From Shewanella mangrovi (GTDB taxonomy: Bacteria > Pseudomonadota > Gammaproteobacteria > Enterobacterales > Shewanellaceae): a stretch of 64,000 nucleotides of DNA. The notes beneath the pieces were generated by a model. It saw only the letters and a list, made by a program, of their open reading frames with translations, did no database searches and was not told where the DNA came from. Both the position numbers and the translations under genes were made by a program. Every line of letters begins with the position of its first letter. The stretch's first letter is position 1. Positions 28,291-37,842 of this stretch are shown here, piece by piece. The DNA lies in the NCBI RefSeq assembly GCF_000753795.1, contig NZ_JPEO01000002.1:434001-498000 (forward strand). The letters are read 5' to 3'.

Positions 28291-28346
28291 AAACTGCTTC
28301 GCGTCAACTAACCAACGACTGGAATGTCAAATTTTAGGATTGATAT

Positions 28347-29390
28347 ATGAATAACTTGCTTAAGGGCGCGCTGTTTGGATGTGCCATCGTTTGTTCAACT
28401 TCAGCATTCGCTGACACAGTAATCAACGGTGCTGGTGCTACCTTCCCATACCCAGTGTATGCAAAATGGGCAGAGCAGTATAACAAAGAAACTGGCGTCA
28501 AACTGAACTATCAAGCTATCGGTTCTGGCGGCGGTATCAAGCAAATTATCGCAAAAACTGTAGATTTCGGTGCATCTGATGCGCCACTGAGCAAAGATCG
28601 TCTGGACAAAGAAGGTCTGGTGCAATTTCCTGCAGTTATGGGCTCTATCGTTGCTGTTGTAAACCTGCCAGGTGTTAAAGCGGGTGAACTGAAGCTGTCT
28701 GGTGAGCTGTTAGCAGACATCTATTTAGGTAAAGTGAAAAGCTGGGATGACGCAGCAATCGCTGAATTGAACAACGGCGTTAAACTGCCTCACACGCCTA
28801 TCTACACTGTACACCGCTCTGACGGTTCAGGTACTACTTACAACTTCACTGATTATCTGACTCGCGTTAGCGCTGGTTGGAAGAGCGAAATCGGTGTTGG
28901 TAAAGAAGTAGCATGGCCAAAAGCGGCTAACCAATTGGGTGGTAAAGGTAATGCTGGTGTGGCTAACTTCGTAAAACGCACCAAAGGCGCTATCGGTTAT
29001 GTTGAGTTTGCGTACGCAAAAACCAACAACCTGTCTTACACTCAGCTGCAAAACAAAGCAGGTAAGTTTGTACTGCCAACTATGGGCGCTTTCCAAGCTG
29101 CTGCAGCTAACGCTGACTGGGCAAACGCTCCTGGCTTCAAACTGATTCTGAATGACCAACCAGGTGCTGAGTCATGGCCAATGACTGCTGCTACCTTCAT
29201 CCTGATGCATAAAGAGCAAGCTAACGAAGCAACAGCTAAAGAAGTGCTGAAGTTCTTCGAATGGTCTTACGCAAATGGTGATGACCTAGCTGCTGGCCTG
29301 GAATATATCCCAATGCCAGACAACGTTGTGAAAATGGTTGAAACCATGTGGCACAGCGATATCAAAGCAGATGGCAAAGCGATTTACTAA
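28347..29390 (+). CDS. pstS: Phosphate ABC transporter periplasmic binding protein
   Basis: A 347-residue periplasmic protein with a signal peptide (1-22, ending AFA). The phosphate-binding segments INGAGATFPYPVYAKW, YQAIGSGGGIKQI, DFGASDAPL and HRSDGSGTTYNFTDYL are those of PstS. It captures phosphate for the PstCAB permease when phosphate is scarce; a Pho box lies upstream. A stem-loop separates it from pstC, consistent with higher production of the binding protein than of the permease. Confidence 0.97.
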   Translation: MNNLLKGALFGCAIVCSTSAFADTVINGAGATFPYPVYAKWAEQYNKETGVKLNYQAIGSGGGIKQIIAKTVDFGASDAPLSKDRLDKEGLVQFPAVMGSIVAVVNLPGVKAGELKLSGELLADIYLGKVKSWDDAAIAELNNGVKLPHTPIYTVHRSDGSGTTYNFTDYLTRVSAGWKSEIGVGKEVAWPKAANQLGGKGNAGVANFVKRTKGAIGYVEFAYAKTNNLSYTQLQNKAGKFVLPTMGAFQAAAANADWANAPGFKLILNDQPGAESWPMTAATFILMHKEQANEATAKEVLKFFEWSYANGDDLAAGLEYIPMPDNVVKMVETMWHSDIKADGKAIY

Positions 29391-29406
29391 GCCACTGTAA
29401 TGACCC

Positions 29407-29435
29407 TAGCCCTCGCGGTAAGTTTGCGAGGGCTA
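29407..29435 (+). other. Intercistronic stem-loop between pstS and pstC
   Basis: TAGCCCTCGC (29407-29416), 9-base loop, GCGAGGGCTA (29426-29435): 10 perfect pairs without a following T run. It may protect the pstS message or cause partial termination. Confidence 0.7.
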
Positions 29436-29460
29436 AGCCATTTCTGAAAAGTTGAGATTT

Positions 29461-30396
29461 ATGAGAGCAATTTCAATCGTGGATTTTCCTTGGCAAGGTG
29501 ACAACCTGTTCCGTCGCGCATGTTTCGTCAGTGCTGGTCTGATATCAGTACTGATGTTTTGTATTATGTTGTCGCTGATACTCGGCGCATGGCCAGCGAT
29601 GGAAAAATTTGGCCTGTCATTTTTTACCAGTACTGAATGGAACCCTGTGACCGAAGAGTTCGGCGCCCTAAACGCCCTATACGGAACTGTGGTGTCATCC
29701 ATTATCGCGGTAATGCTCGCCCTCCCTGTTGGGTTAGGCGTTGCCATCTTCCTATCTGAACTCTGCCCCGCCGCAATTTCCAAGCCTTTATTTATCGCTA
29801 TCGAGCTGTTAGCTGCCGTACCGTCAATTATCTACGGTATGTGGGGCTTGTTTGTGTTTGCACCTTGGTTTGCGGATGGATTTCAGATTTGGGCAAGTGA
29901 CAATCTCTCAGAAATACCAGTGATCGGTACCATGTTCAGTGGTCCTCCGATGGGCGTTGGTTTGTTGACCTCGGGCATCATCTTAGCCTTTATGATTTTG
30001 CCTATTCTGACATCCCTGATTAAAGAAGCCCTGTCAACAGTACCGAAAGTATTGCGCGAAGCCACGTATGGAATCGGTGCAACCCAATTTGAAGTGATTG
30101 TGAAAGTGCTACTCCCCGCGATTAAAGGCCCTATTTTTGGCGCTTTGATTCTGGCATTGGGTCGCGCACTCGGTGAAACCATGGCGATTACCTTCGTCAT
30201 CGGTGGCGCGCAGAGCATCGACACGAGTTTGTTTATGCCAGCGACGTCTATCTCGGCATCGATTGCTAACCAATTCAATGAAGCAACCGGTGATATGCAC
30301 ATCTCCGCCTTGATAGGACTTGGTTTAGTACTATTCATGATCACCTTTATCGTGATGGGCACCGCCCGCGTACTGCTGCGGAGGAAAGCAAAATGA
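29461..30396 (+). CDS. pstC: Phosphate ABC transporter permease PstC
   Basis: A 311-residue inner-membrane permease with about six helices, the PstC-type opening [37 protein letters not shown] and the ABC-permease EAA loop ([21 protein letters not shown]). The ATG at 29461 is preferred over an in-frame TTG at 29452. It overlaps pstA by 4 bp and forms the channel with PstA. Confidence 0.93.
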   Translation: MRAISIVDFPWQGDNLFRRACFVSAGLISVLMFCIMLSLILGAWPAMEKFGLSFFTSTEWNPVTEEFGALNALYGTVVSSIIAVMLALPVGLGVAIFLSELCPAAISKPLFIAIELLAAVPSIIYGMWGLFVFAPWFADGFQIWASDNLSEIPVIGTMFSGPPMGVGLLTSGIILAFMILPILTSLIKEALSTVPKVLREATYGIGATQFEVIVKVLLPAIKGPIFGALILALGRALGETMAITFVIGGAQSIDTSLFMPATSISASIANQFNEATGDMHISALIGLGLVLFMITFIVMGTARVLLRRKAK

Positions 30397-31223
30397 TCCG
30401 CAAGTTTAAAAATCAGTTATTCAAATTACTGTGCCTCGCTTCTACTGCTATCGGTTTAGGTATTTTGGTGCTCATTCTGTTCACCCTATTCCAAAAAGGG
30501 TTAGCGGGTATGAATTGGGCACTATTTACCGAAGTCACTCCAGGCCCTGGCGGTGAAGGTGGTTTGCTCAATGCCATCGTCGGCAGCGTCATCATGACGG
30601 GGCTCGGTATTTTAGTCGCTACTCCGATTGGGGTGTTGGCAGGAACCTGGCTGGCAGAGTACGGTCAAAACTCTAAGACTGCAGATACCATTCGCTTTCT
30701 GAACGGTATGCTGATGAGTGCGCCGTCAATTTTGATTGGCCTATTCGTCTATGAATTAGTGGTAGTGACTATGGGTCACTTCTCTGGTTGGGCAGGTGCA
30801 ATTGCGTTAGCTATCATCGCCTTACCTGTGATTATCAGTACTACTGAAGAGATGTTAAAACTGGTACCTACTCAATTACGTGAGGCGGGTGCTGGTTTGG
30901 GTACTCCTAAATGGCGCGTGACAATGCAACTTAGCTATCGCGCCGTAGGCACAGGTATTGTGACTGGAATTCTGCTGTCAATTGCCCGTATCAGTGGCGA
31001 GACAGCACCGCTACTATTTACAGCGTTAAATTCCAGCTTTATGTCTGTAAACCCGAACGAGCCTATGGCAAACTTGCCGGTGACAATCTATCAATACGCA
31101 ATGAGCCCGTACGAATCGTGGAACCAACTGGCCTGGTCCGGCGCATTGTTAATTACCATGGCCATTTTGTTCCTCAATGTTCTTTCAAGAGCATTACCAC
31201 AACTTAAAAAGCGGAGGTCCTGA
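30393..31223 (+). CDS. pstA: Phosphate ABC transporter permease PstA
   Basis: A 276-residue permease with six helices. [20 protein letters not shown] and [19 protein letters not shown] (EAA loop), then [14 protein letters not shown], are PstA signatures. Its start overlaps pstC by 4 bp (ATGA) and its stop overlaps pstB by one base. Confidence 0.94.
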   Translation: MIRKFKNQLFKLLCLASTAIGLGILVLILFTLFQKGLAGMNWALFTEVTPGPGGEGGLLNAIVGSVIMTGLGILVATPIGVLAGTWLAEYGQNSKTADTIRFLNGMLMSAPSILIGLFVYELVVVTMGHFSGWAGAIALAIIALPVIISTTEEMLKLVPTQLREAGAGLGTPKWRVTMQLSYRAVGTGIVTGILLSIARISGETAPLLFTALNSSFMSVNPNEPMANLPVTIYQYAMSPYESWNQLAWSGALLITMAILFLNVLSRALPQLKKRRS

Positions 31224-32035
31224 TGAATCAGGTAGCCCAATTGAAAGATTACCAACAACCTAATGTAAACCCGTTGGTTAAGCGTATGGACATCAAAGAC
31301 TTGAACTTCTTCTACGGAAAAGACAAGCGAGTGTTATTCGATGTCACCATGCCAATCTACGAAAATCACGTTACTGCGATGATCGGTCCGTCTGGTTGTG
31401 GTAAATCAACGCTATTACGTTGTTTAAACCGTATTTATGAACTGTATCCAGGCCAATATGCCGAAGGTGATGTGACCCTTGGCAGCGATATCAAAGTGCT
31501 GGATAAGAAAGTCGATTTGAATGATCTGCGCGCCAAAATCGGTATGGTGTTCCAAAAGCCAACGCCGTTCCCGATGAGTATCTACGACAACATCGCTTTT
31601 GGCATCAAGCTGTACGAAAGCCTGTCACGTAAGCAGATGGATGCGCGTGTTCAAGAAGCGTTGGAAAAAGCGCAACTGTGGAACGAAGTAAAAGACAAAC
31701 TGCACACTGACGCCTCAGGTTTATCAGGCGGTCAGCAGCAACGTTTGTGTATCGCCCGCACTATCGCATTGAAACCTGATGTGATCTTGATGGACGAACC
31801 AACGTCAGCACTGGACCCAATTGCGACCCAAGGTATCGAAAAGCTGATCACTGAACTGCGCCGCGATTACACCATTGTGATTGTGACGCACAATATGCAG
31901 CAAGCGGCACGTATCTCGGACTACACCGCCTTTATGTACTTAGGTGAGTTGATTGAATTTGGTGAGACTCAACAGGTGTTTAACCAACCTAAAAATCAAC
32001 GTACCCAAGACTACGTTAAGGGTACCTTCGGTTAA
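31223..32035 (+). CDS. pstB: Phosphate ABC transporter ATP-binding protein PstB
   Basis: A 270-residue ABC ATPase with Walker [11 protein letters not shown]-loop [17 protein letters not shown], signature [10 protein letters not shown] and Walker [14 protein letters not shown]. It powers the PstCA channel. GGAGG lies just before the start. The usual next gene, phoU, is absent: a terminator follows at 32065, so PhoU must be encoded elsewhere or lost. Confidence 0.96.
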   Translation: MNQVAQLKDYQQPNVNPLVKRMDIKDLNFFYGKDKRVLFDVTMPIYENHVTAMIGPSGCGKSTLLRCLNRIYELYPGQYAEGDVTLGSDIKVLDKKVDLNDLRAKIGMVFQKPTPFPMSIYDNIAFGIKLYESLSRKQMDARVQEALEKAQLWNEVKDKLHTDASGLSGGQQQRLCIARTIALKPDVILMDEPTSALDPIATQGIEKLITELRRDYTIVIVTHNMQQAARISDYTAFMYLGELIEFGETQQVFNQPKNQRTQDYVKGTFG

Positions 32036-32064
32036 GTTAAGTTGGCTTGTCGATCGCGTTTTAG

Positions 32065-32088
32065 AAAAGGGGCTTTACGCCCCTTTTT
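32065..32088 (+). terminator. Terminator of pstSCAB
   Basis: AAAAGGGGC (32065-32073), loop TTTAC, GCCCCTTTT (32079-32087) with T runs on both sides; also suits the convergent HD gene. Confidence 0.92.
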
Positions 32089-32114
32089 CATTTTTTAGGC
32101 GCAGATAACGCCGA

Positions 32115-32660
32115 TTACAGATACTGCTCATAATTGGCAATCTTTGCCATTAAGCGATTAGCGAGAAATGCATTAGCGTCTCCAAGATGATCGAGAATCA
32201 TTTGGGCTTCTTGCTGATACGCCTTAATTTTTGCACTATCCCAATGCGCTGGCGGCGCTTGCAGATTAGTAATGCGGTCGGACAGTTTCACCATCCACAC
32301 CGCTTTAGGCTGTTGTTTGATCCGCGCCAGGCTGTCTTGCATCTGCGTTTCTTTGCTGCCGAGCCTTGTATCTTTGGTTAACGCCAATACGCCATCCGCA
32401 ATATCTTGGCCAAACTCAGCCAGAATCTGCTCGTAAGTGGTCGGCGTGTCTTCAATAGCATCGTGCAATAAGGCACATATCACCAGAATATTGGGCTGTT
32501 CCACACCACCATTCGCCACTGCGGCCATCGCTTCCATGGCGACCAAGCCAAGATGATTGATGTAGGAGATATCACTGCCGGGTAGCGTCTGACCATTGTG
32601 AATCCTAGATGCAAAATTCCATGCTTGCTGATATATATCTTGATCCCAAAGGTTCATCAA
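32115..32660 (-). CDS. HD-domain protein, small alarmone hydrolase-like
   Basis: A 181-residue HD hydrolase. The motif ALLHDAIEDTPTTYEQI contains the HDxxED box that marks the (p)ppGpp hydrolase domain of SpoT/RelA and the stand-alone MESH1-type enzymes; the upstream histidine is in YINHLGLVAMEA and a further aspartate in KLSDRITNLQAPP. No synthetase or TGS domain is attached. I infer Mn-dependent removal of the 3' diphosphate from (p)ppGpp; broader phosphohydrolase activity is possible. It lies convergent with the pst operon. GGGAGAAATT precedes the ATG. Confidence 0.78.
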   Translation of the reverse strand: MMNLWDQDIYQQAWNFASRIHNGQTLPGSDISYINHLGLVAMEAMAAVANGGVEQPNILVICALLHDAIEDTPTTYEQILAEFGQDIADGVLALTKDTRLGSKETQMQDSLARIKQQPKAVWMVKLSDRITNLQAPPAHWDSAKIKAYQQEAQMILDHLGDANAFLANRLMAKIANYEQYL

Positions 32661-32714
32661 TTTCTCCCTTTTATTAGTGGCATTAGCTGATGCGCAATCG
32701 AGGCATACAGCGAG

Positions 32715-33584
32715 CTAAATTTTCGGCGTTACACAACTGATAATCTGACAAAGTTTATCAAAATATAGCGGCCCCGCCGTGACTTGGGTATCGCGATGAG
32801 TCCCTCCTTTTATCACCACTAACTCCAGCAAAGACTCATCGGAAACTGCTCGCTGCAATGGTTGCAGTGGTGTTAGCGCATCTCGGTCACCCTGAAAAAT
32901 CACGACAGCAACACCTGCTAAGCGCCGGAGCTGATCTGTGAGTTTCGGGTTATACGCGAGCAATTGCGCAATAGGCAGCAGTTGCAGCGGCTTTAACCAG
33001 ATGTTGCCTTTCAATTTCTGACGTACCGTCGCCGCTAATGAGGGAGAAACACCATCCAGCAGCAACCCTCTTGGCTTATTGTTCAAGGCATTTTCAATCG
33101 CAATAGCGGCGCCTAATGAGCGACCGATAAACACTGAATCAGCAATACGGCATGCGCTGTGTTGCTCAATATAGCTAACAGCATGTTGAGTGACCGCCTT
33201 AACATTGGCGAAATTTGCCGTCCCTTTAGCCCCCTCATATCCCGGATAAGAGATGGCGTAAACCGAAATACCACGACGAGAGAGATGAGCGAACACGTCA
33301 TTTTCATAGCGGGCAATATCGCCATGTTGACCAGGGAAAAACAGCACGCAACCTGTTTGAGCTGGCGCAATATACGCCCGAATGAGAGACTCAACCCCGT
33401 CCGTTGCGACGACATAACGTTGGGTTTCGTGAGTGTTACTTGAGGGGACCTTGATAAAAATCAGGGCCGATAAAAAATAGTGCAGCACGACGACTGCCAT
33501 CAGGTAATAGATAGCGGCAATCACTAGCGTGCCGAACAAAAATTTTTTAATCACGACGCGATAGCAACTGCCCTTCTTGCACAT
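32715..33584 (-). CDS. Membrane-anchored alpha/beta hydrolase
   Basis: A 289-residue protein with an N-terminal membrane helix (about 13-40) and an alpha/beta hydrolase fold facing outward: oxyanion-side FFPGQHGDI, nucleophile elbow GRSLGA (G-x-S-x-G), acid in GDRDALTP and histidine in KGGTHRDTQV. It resembles the YfhR/BAAT-like (ABHD13-type) group of unknown substrate. It follows the HD gene's promoter region and is transcribed in the same direction, 54 bp upstream of it. Confidence 0.75.
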   Translation of the reverse strand: MCKKGSCYRVVIKKFLFGTLVIAAIYYLMAVVVLHYFLSALIFIKVPSSNTHETQRYVVATDGVESLIRAYIAPAQTGCVLFFPGQHGDIARYENDVFAHLSRRGISVYAISYPGYEGAKGTANFANVKAVTQHAVSYIEQHSACRIADSVFIGRSLGAAIAIENALNNKPRGLLLDGVSPSLAATVRQKLKGNIWLKPLQLLPIAQLLAYNPKLTDQLRRLAGVAVVIFQGDRDALTPLQPLQRAVSDESLLELVVIKGGTHRDTQVTAGPLYFDKLCQIISCVTPKI

Positions 33585-33641
33585 GGGACGTTAATTAAAT
33601 GTTGAGTTAACGCCTTAACATAACGTGCCTAAATCAGCGTA

Positions 33642-34289
33642 CTAAAACTCAAACAGCTTATCCGCGACAAACGGGTTATGTTTGCGTTCTTCGGCAAAGG
33701 TCGACATCGGACCATGACCAGGAATAAAGCTCACATCATCCCCCAGTGGCCATAATTTTTTACGGATAGAATCCAGCAACGCCTGATGGTTAGAGCCGGG
33801 GAAGTCAGTACGGCCAATTGAACCACGGAACAACACATCTCCCACCCAGGCAAGATGGTCTTCAGAAGAGAAAAATACGATATGTCCCGGTGTGTGCCCC
33901 GGACAATGTAGCACTTCTAGCGTGATATTCCCGACGCTCACACTATCGCCCTCTTGCAAGTATTGGCTCGGCGTAAACTTTTCGATGGTGGGGAAACCAA
34001 ATTTCTGACTTTGCATTGGCAAATTATCCAGCCAGAAAGCATCTTCCTCATGCGGGCCAATAATCTCAACACCGGTGGCAGCGGCAAGTGCGGTTGCGCC
34101 ACCAACATGATCGATATGCCCATGCGTTAACAAGATTTTATCTAAGGTTAAACCATGCTCGGCAATGGCGGTTTGAATGCGTTCAATATCACCGCCCGGG
34201 TCGACTACTGCGGCCTTATTGGTTTGTTCACACCAGATCACACTGCAGTTTTGCTGGAACGGTGTTACAGGAACTATCTGATATTTCAT
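33642..34289 (-). CDS. Metallo-beta-lactamase-fold hydrolase (YcbL/glyoxalase II-like)
   Basis: A 215-residue metallo-hydrolase with the zinc motif THGHIDH (55-61), further ligands in HCPGHTPGHI and FIPGHGPMS. Length and the FQQNCSVIW opening fit the short YcbL-type glyoxalase II family, which hydrolyses S-lactoylglutathione or related thioesters in the cytoplasm. It is shorter than GloB (about 250). Monocistronic and divergent from the aminopeptidase gene. Confidence 0.85.
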   Translation of the reverse strand: MKYQIVPVTPFQQNCSVIWCEQTNKAAVVDPGGDIERIQTAIAEHGLTLDKILLTHGHIDHVGGATALAAATGVEIIGPHEEDAFWLDNLPMQSQKFGFPTIEKFTPSQYLQEGDSVSVGNITLEVLHCPGHTPGHIVFFSSEDHLAWVGDVLFRGSIGRTDFPGSNHQALLDSIRKKLWPLGDDVSFIPGHGPMSTFAEERKHNPFVADKLFEF

Positions 34290-34471
34290 CTTGTTAACTA
34301 CTCATCTGCTTTCACTTAAACGGTAATCGCTTGGTTACCGCTAGGTTCTGTGCAAGCAGTCTACCGCCTTTCGCCACAAAGATCTGCCTAGCGAATGGCG
34401 TTCTGGACTGCATTGCATCACAAAATTCAGGTAACATGCGCCAATATGATGAAATCGTTAAGAGCCTCCCC

Positions 34472-35755
34472 ATGGACAACATGATGCAGATTGCAGGCGC
34501 GCTCGCCCGCAAACATTTCTTCGATTTACCGCTTGATTATCAGTCACCTAAAACAACAATTCGGATCTTTGCCCGCGAAATTATCGGCCGTCAGGACGGC
34601 GCTGAAAACTTGCCGCTGCTACTGTTTTTTCAAGGAGGCCCAGGCTTTGGCGCGCTACGTCCAGCAGCAAATAGCGGTTGGCTCAAACGTGCCTTAAAGG
34701 AATTTAGGGTACTGCTGCTGGACCAACGCGGTACGGGCTTGTCCTCGCCCATCAGCTTTGCCAGCTTGCAACATCTGACGCCTACCGAACAAGCGGAGTA
34801 CTTGGGTCATTTTCGCGCCGATAATATCGTTCGCGATGCTGAAGCCATTCGCCAGCAGCTATCACCGAATACGCCATGGTCAGTGTTAGGCCAAAGCTTT
34901 GGTGGATTTTGTATTCTGCGCTATCTCAGTGCTGCGCCTGAAGGCTTAAAGCAAGCATTTATCACCGGTGGCATTCCATCGCTCAATCGTAGTGCAGAGG
35001 AAGTTTATCAAGCCACATTTAAACGTGTCGCCCAAAAAAATGCAGATTTCTTTTGCCGCTTTCCCGATGTGCGCGACATTAGCCAAAGATTGGTAAGCTA
35101 CATTAATGAGCATGAAGTGTTGCTGGCGAACGGCGATAAACTCAGCGTAGAAATGCTGCAACTACTGGGTATTCACTTAGGCATGGAGCAAGGTGCAGAA
35201 AGTCTTTACTACTTGCTCGAACAAGCACTGATTGATACGCCTAGCGGCACTGAGCTTAATCCGCTGTTTTTGTCACACTTCACTGAGATGCTGAGTTACC
35301 ACACTAACCCGATTTATGCGATTTTGCATGAATCGATATACTGCCAACAGCAAGCATCCCGTTGGGCGGCGCACCGAGTTAGGCAAGCAATGCCTGAATT
35401 CGCTAACAATGCAGATGAAGTGATGTTTACCGGTGAAATGGTATTCCCGTGGATGTTTGACCAGATAAAGTGGCTACAGCCGCTCCAGCAAGCAGCCGAA
35501 CTACTCGCAGCTAAACAAGACTGGCCAGCACTTTACGATCTCGATGTCCTTGCCAACAACAAAGTGCCAGTTGCAGCTGCAGTCTACAGTAACGATATGT
35601 ATGTGGAACGTGAATTTAGCGAAGAAACGGCCGCAGTAGTGCCCAATATTCGCACGTGGATCACCTCTGAATACGAACACAACGGCCTGCGCATGGATGG
35701 CGAACATATTCTGGATCGCTTGATCGCGCTAAACAAAGGCAATTGCATGCGCTAG
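34472..35755 (+). CDS. Alpha/beta hydrolase of the proline iminopeptidase family
   Basis: A serine peptidase of family S33. LLLFFQGGPGFG is the HGGPG-type oxyanion loop, RVLLLDQRGTGLSSP follows, the nucleophile is in GQSFGGFC, and the C-terminal histidine in DGEHILDRL. It should release N-terminal residues, mostly proline, from peptides in the cytoplasm. The open frame begins at 34331; I place the start at the ATG 34472 (427 residues), just before the first family-like segment HFFDLPLDYQ, though 34436 with AGGT upstream is also possible. Confidence 0.8.
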   Translation: MDNMMQIAGALARKHFFDLPLDYQSPKTTIRIFAREIIGRQDGAENLPLLLFFQGGPGFGALRPAANSGWLKRALKEFRVLLLDQRGTGLSSPISFASLQHLTPTEQAEYLGHFRADNIVRDAEAIRQQLSPNTPWSVLGQSFGGFCILRYLSAAPEGLKQAFITGGIPSLNRSAEEVYQATFKRVAQKNADFFCRFPDVRDISQRLVSYINEHEVLLANGDKLSVEMLQLLGIHLGMEQGAESLYYLLEQALIDTPSGTELNPLFLSHFTEMLSYHTNPIYAILHESIYCQQQASRWAAHRVRQAMPEFANNADEVMFTGEMVFPWMFDQIKWLQPLQQAAELLAAKQDWPALYDLDVLANNKVPVAAAVYSNDMYVEREFSEETAAVVPNIRTWITSEYEHNGLRMDGEHILDRLIALNKGNCMR

Positions 35756-35770
35756 TCTCACTAAAAATCT

Positions 35771-35797
35771 GAGGCGCGAGCAGTAAACTCGCGCTTC
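35771..35797. terminator. Hairpin between convergent aminopeptidase and ABC permease
   Basis: GAGGCGCGAG (35771-35780) pairs with CTCGCGCTTC (35788-35797) over 10 positions with one G-T pair; the minus-strand side continues AGATTTTTAG. The stem overlaps the permease stop codon. Confidence 0.7.
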
Positions 35798-36926
35798 ATT
35801 CTAAACGTTTGTTGAAACGTTTCGCCGCCACTAATACGCCAACACAGGTGAACCCCAACAGCCATAGTGCATCCTTGCTGAGCGAAAACACATCAGCATC
35901 ACGCAATACAATGCCACGCACCATGCGCATAAAGTGGGTCGCTGGCAGCACCTCCGCAATCCACTGCGCTGGAATTGGCATTGCATCGTACGGGAACATA
36001 AACCCCGACAATAGAATCGATGGCATTAAAATAAACACTGTCATCTGCATGGCTTGTAACTGATTTTTTGTGAGTGTGCTGATCACCAGCCCTAAGGTTA
36101 AGCTAGCAAAAATGAACAACAGTGAAGCAATCAATAGCGAATCGAGGCCTCCCCGCACAGGCACAGCAAAGACCCAATGCCCGACTGACAGAATAATGCT
36201 TGCCTGCACTAATCCCACAAACACATAAGGCACAATCTTGCCAACCATAAGCTCAACGGGCTTCACCGGCGTGGCAATCAGAAACTCCATATTGCCCTGC
36301 TCGCGCTCTCGAACGATAGCGGCGGAGGTAAACATCACCATGGTCATGGTGAGAATGATCGCCAACAACCCCGGCACTATGTTCACCACTGAACGTTGCT
36401 CGGGGTTGAAATACTGCACCACTTCAAAACTCGGCGCTGTCAGCGTGACCCCTTTAGCCGTCAACTCGGTCAGCGGCATATTGCGGAGCGAGCGCATCGC
36501 GGCGGCCACCATAGTATCGGCGCCATCTACCAGCCATTGCGCCACAGGTCGCGTTAATGGTGAATATTCTCGGTTGTGGTCAAACGCAGGGTGCAAGACT
36601 AAGCGAGATGAAAAATCGGCGGGAATAAGCAGCACCGCTTTGACTTCACCGCGAGTAATAGCCTCGTCAGCCGCTTGGGCGGAATAATAGCGTTGGGTAA
36701 AATCTACGACTTGCGTGGCGCTGACCATCTGGAACAACTGACGGCTGTAACTGGTTTGGCTTAAATCGACAATCCCCGCAGGTACGTGGCGCACATCGGT
36801 ATTGATGGCATAGCCAAACAGCATGAGTTGCATCAGCGGTAACATAACGATCATGCCAAAGGTCATGCGATCGCGCCGTAATTGCTTCAGTTCTTTGGTA
36901 ACAATCGCCCACAGTCTAGCCCACAT
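35796..36926 (-). CDS. ABC-2 type permease of a drug-type exporter
   Basis: A 376-residue ABC-2 permease with an N-terminal helix, a large periplasmic domain and five C-terminal helices. VTKELKQLRRDRMTFGMIVMLP and the late REREQGNMEFLIATPVKPVELMVGKI are typical of YhhJ/YbhR-type exporters. I use the ATG 36926, with GGAGG five bases upstream, overlapping the ATPase gene by 11 bp, instead of the longer frame from 36962. It works with the ATPase and HlyD genes just upstream. Only one permease is present, against two in E. coli ybhFSR, so it probably homodimerises. Confidence 0.88.
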   Translation of the reverse strand: MWARLWAIVTKELKQLRRDRMTFGMIVMLPLMQLMLFGYAINTDVRHVPAGIVDLSQTSYSRQLFQMVSATQVVDFTQRYYSAQAADEAITRGEVKAVLLIPADFSSRLVLHPAFDHNREYSPLTRPVAQWLVDGADTMVAAAMRSLRNMPLTELTAKGVTLTAPSFEVVQYFNPEQRSVVNIVPGLLAIILTMTMVMFTSAAIVREREQGNMEFLIATPVKPVELMVGKIVPYVFVGLVQASIILSVGHWVFAVPVRGGLDSLLIASLLFIFASLTLGLVISTLTKNQLQAMQMTVFILMPSILLSGFMFPYDAMPIPAQWIAEVLPATHFMRMVRGIVLRDADVFSLSKDALWLLGFTCVGVLVAAKRFNKRLE

Positions 36927-37842
36927 GGCGACCTCCGGTGCAACTGACAAACACATCTTCAAGGCTTGGTCGTACTAAGGCTAGGTCGTAGTTATCGCTG
37001 AATGGTGTTAACAAGCCGATGGCATCATCCACCGATTTACTGACTAATACTCGCAGATGATTACCGACTTGGGCTGCCGAAATCACGTCAGGCAGCGCCG
37101 ATAAACGCTGTTTGACTTGTCGTAGTGAATCACCCGAAATCTCGACCACATTGGCCGACATGGATTGCATCAGCTCGCGCGGCGCGCCGTCAGCGCGCTT
37201 GATACCGTGCTCCAAAATAGCTAAGCCGTGACACCGCTCCGCTTCATCCATATAGTGAGTTGACACCAAAATGGTGGTTCCTGCAGCACTTAAATCAAAT
37301 AGACGTTCCCAAAAATCGCGCCGATTTTCAGGGTCAACCGCAGACGTAGGCTCATCTAAAAACAGCAACTCCGGATGATGGATAGTGGCACATGCCAGCG
37401 CTAACCGCTGTTTTTGCCCACCACTCATCGTCCCGGCAAGCTGTTGTTGCCTTTCACTCAAACCATAGAGTTGCAGTAGTTCATCAATGCGCTTCTTAGC
37501 TTGCACGCCTTTTACGCTGTAAATTGCCGCCACAAAGCGCAGGTTTTCCAATACGGTAAGATTCTCAAACAGCGAGAACTTCTGCGTCATATAACCGATA
37601 CGGCTTTTCAGCGCTTCTTCATGGCCGGCAAGTGGTTGTCCAAGAACCGTCACCTCGCCTTCATCGGCAATAAGCAGTCCCGTGAGTAAGCGGATAGCAG
37701 TAGACTTTCCGCAGCCATTGGGACCAAGAAAGCCATATATTGCGCCGCGCTCAATGGATAATGACAGTTGGTTAACCGCGGTTAACTGACCAAAACGCTT
37801 AGTGAGTCTATCTGCTTTTAGCGCTATCTCCGCGTGAGTCAT
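36916..37842 (-). CDS. ABC exporter ATP-binding protein
   Basis: A 308-residue ABC ATPase with Walker A GPNGCGKST, signature MSGGQKQRLALA, Walker B LLFLDEPTSAVDP and H-loop STHYMDEAERC, followed by a C-terminal extension of about 80 residues found in drug-type ABC-2 systems. It drives the permease encoded next. Its start overlaps the HlyD stop by 4 bp (ATGA). Confidence 0.92.
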   Translation of the reverse strand: MTHAEIALKADRLTKRFGQLTAVNQLSLSIERGAIYGFLGPNGCGKSTAIRLLTGLLIADEGEVTVLGQPLAGHEEALKSRIGYMTQKFSLFENLTVLENLRFVAAIYSVKGVQAKKRIDELLQLYGLSERQQQLAGTMSGGQKQRLALACATIHHPELLFLDEPTSAVDPENRRDFWERLFDLSAAGTTILVSTHYMDEAERCHGLAILEHGIKRADGAPRELMQSMSANVVEISGDSLRQVKQRLSALPDVISAAQVGNHLRVLVSKSVDDAIGLLTPFSDNYDLALVRPSLEDVFVSCTGGRHVG

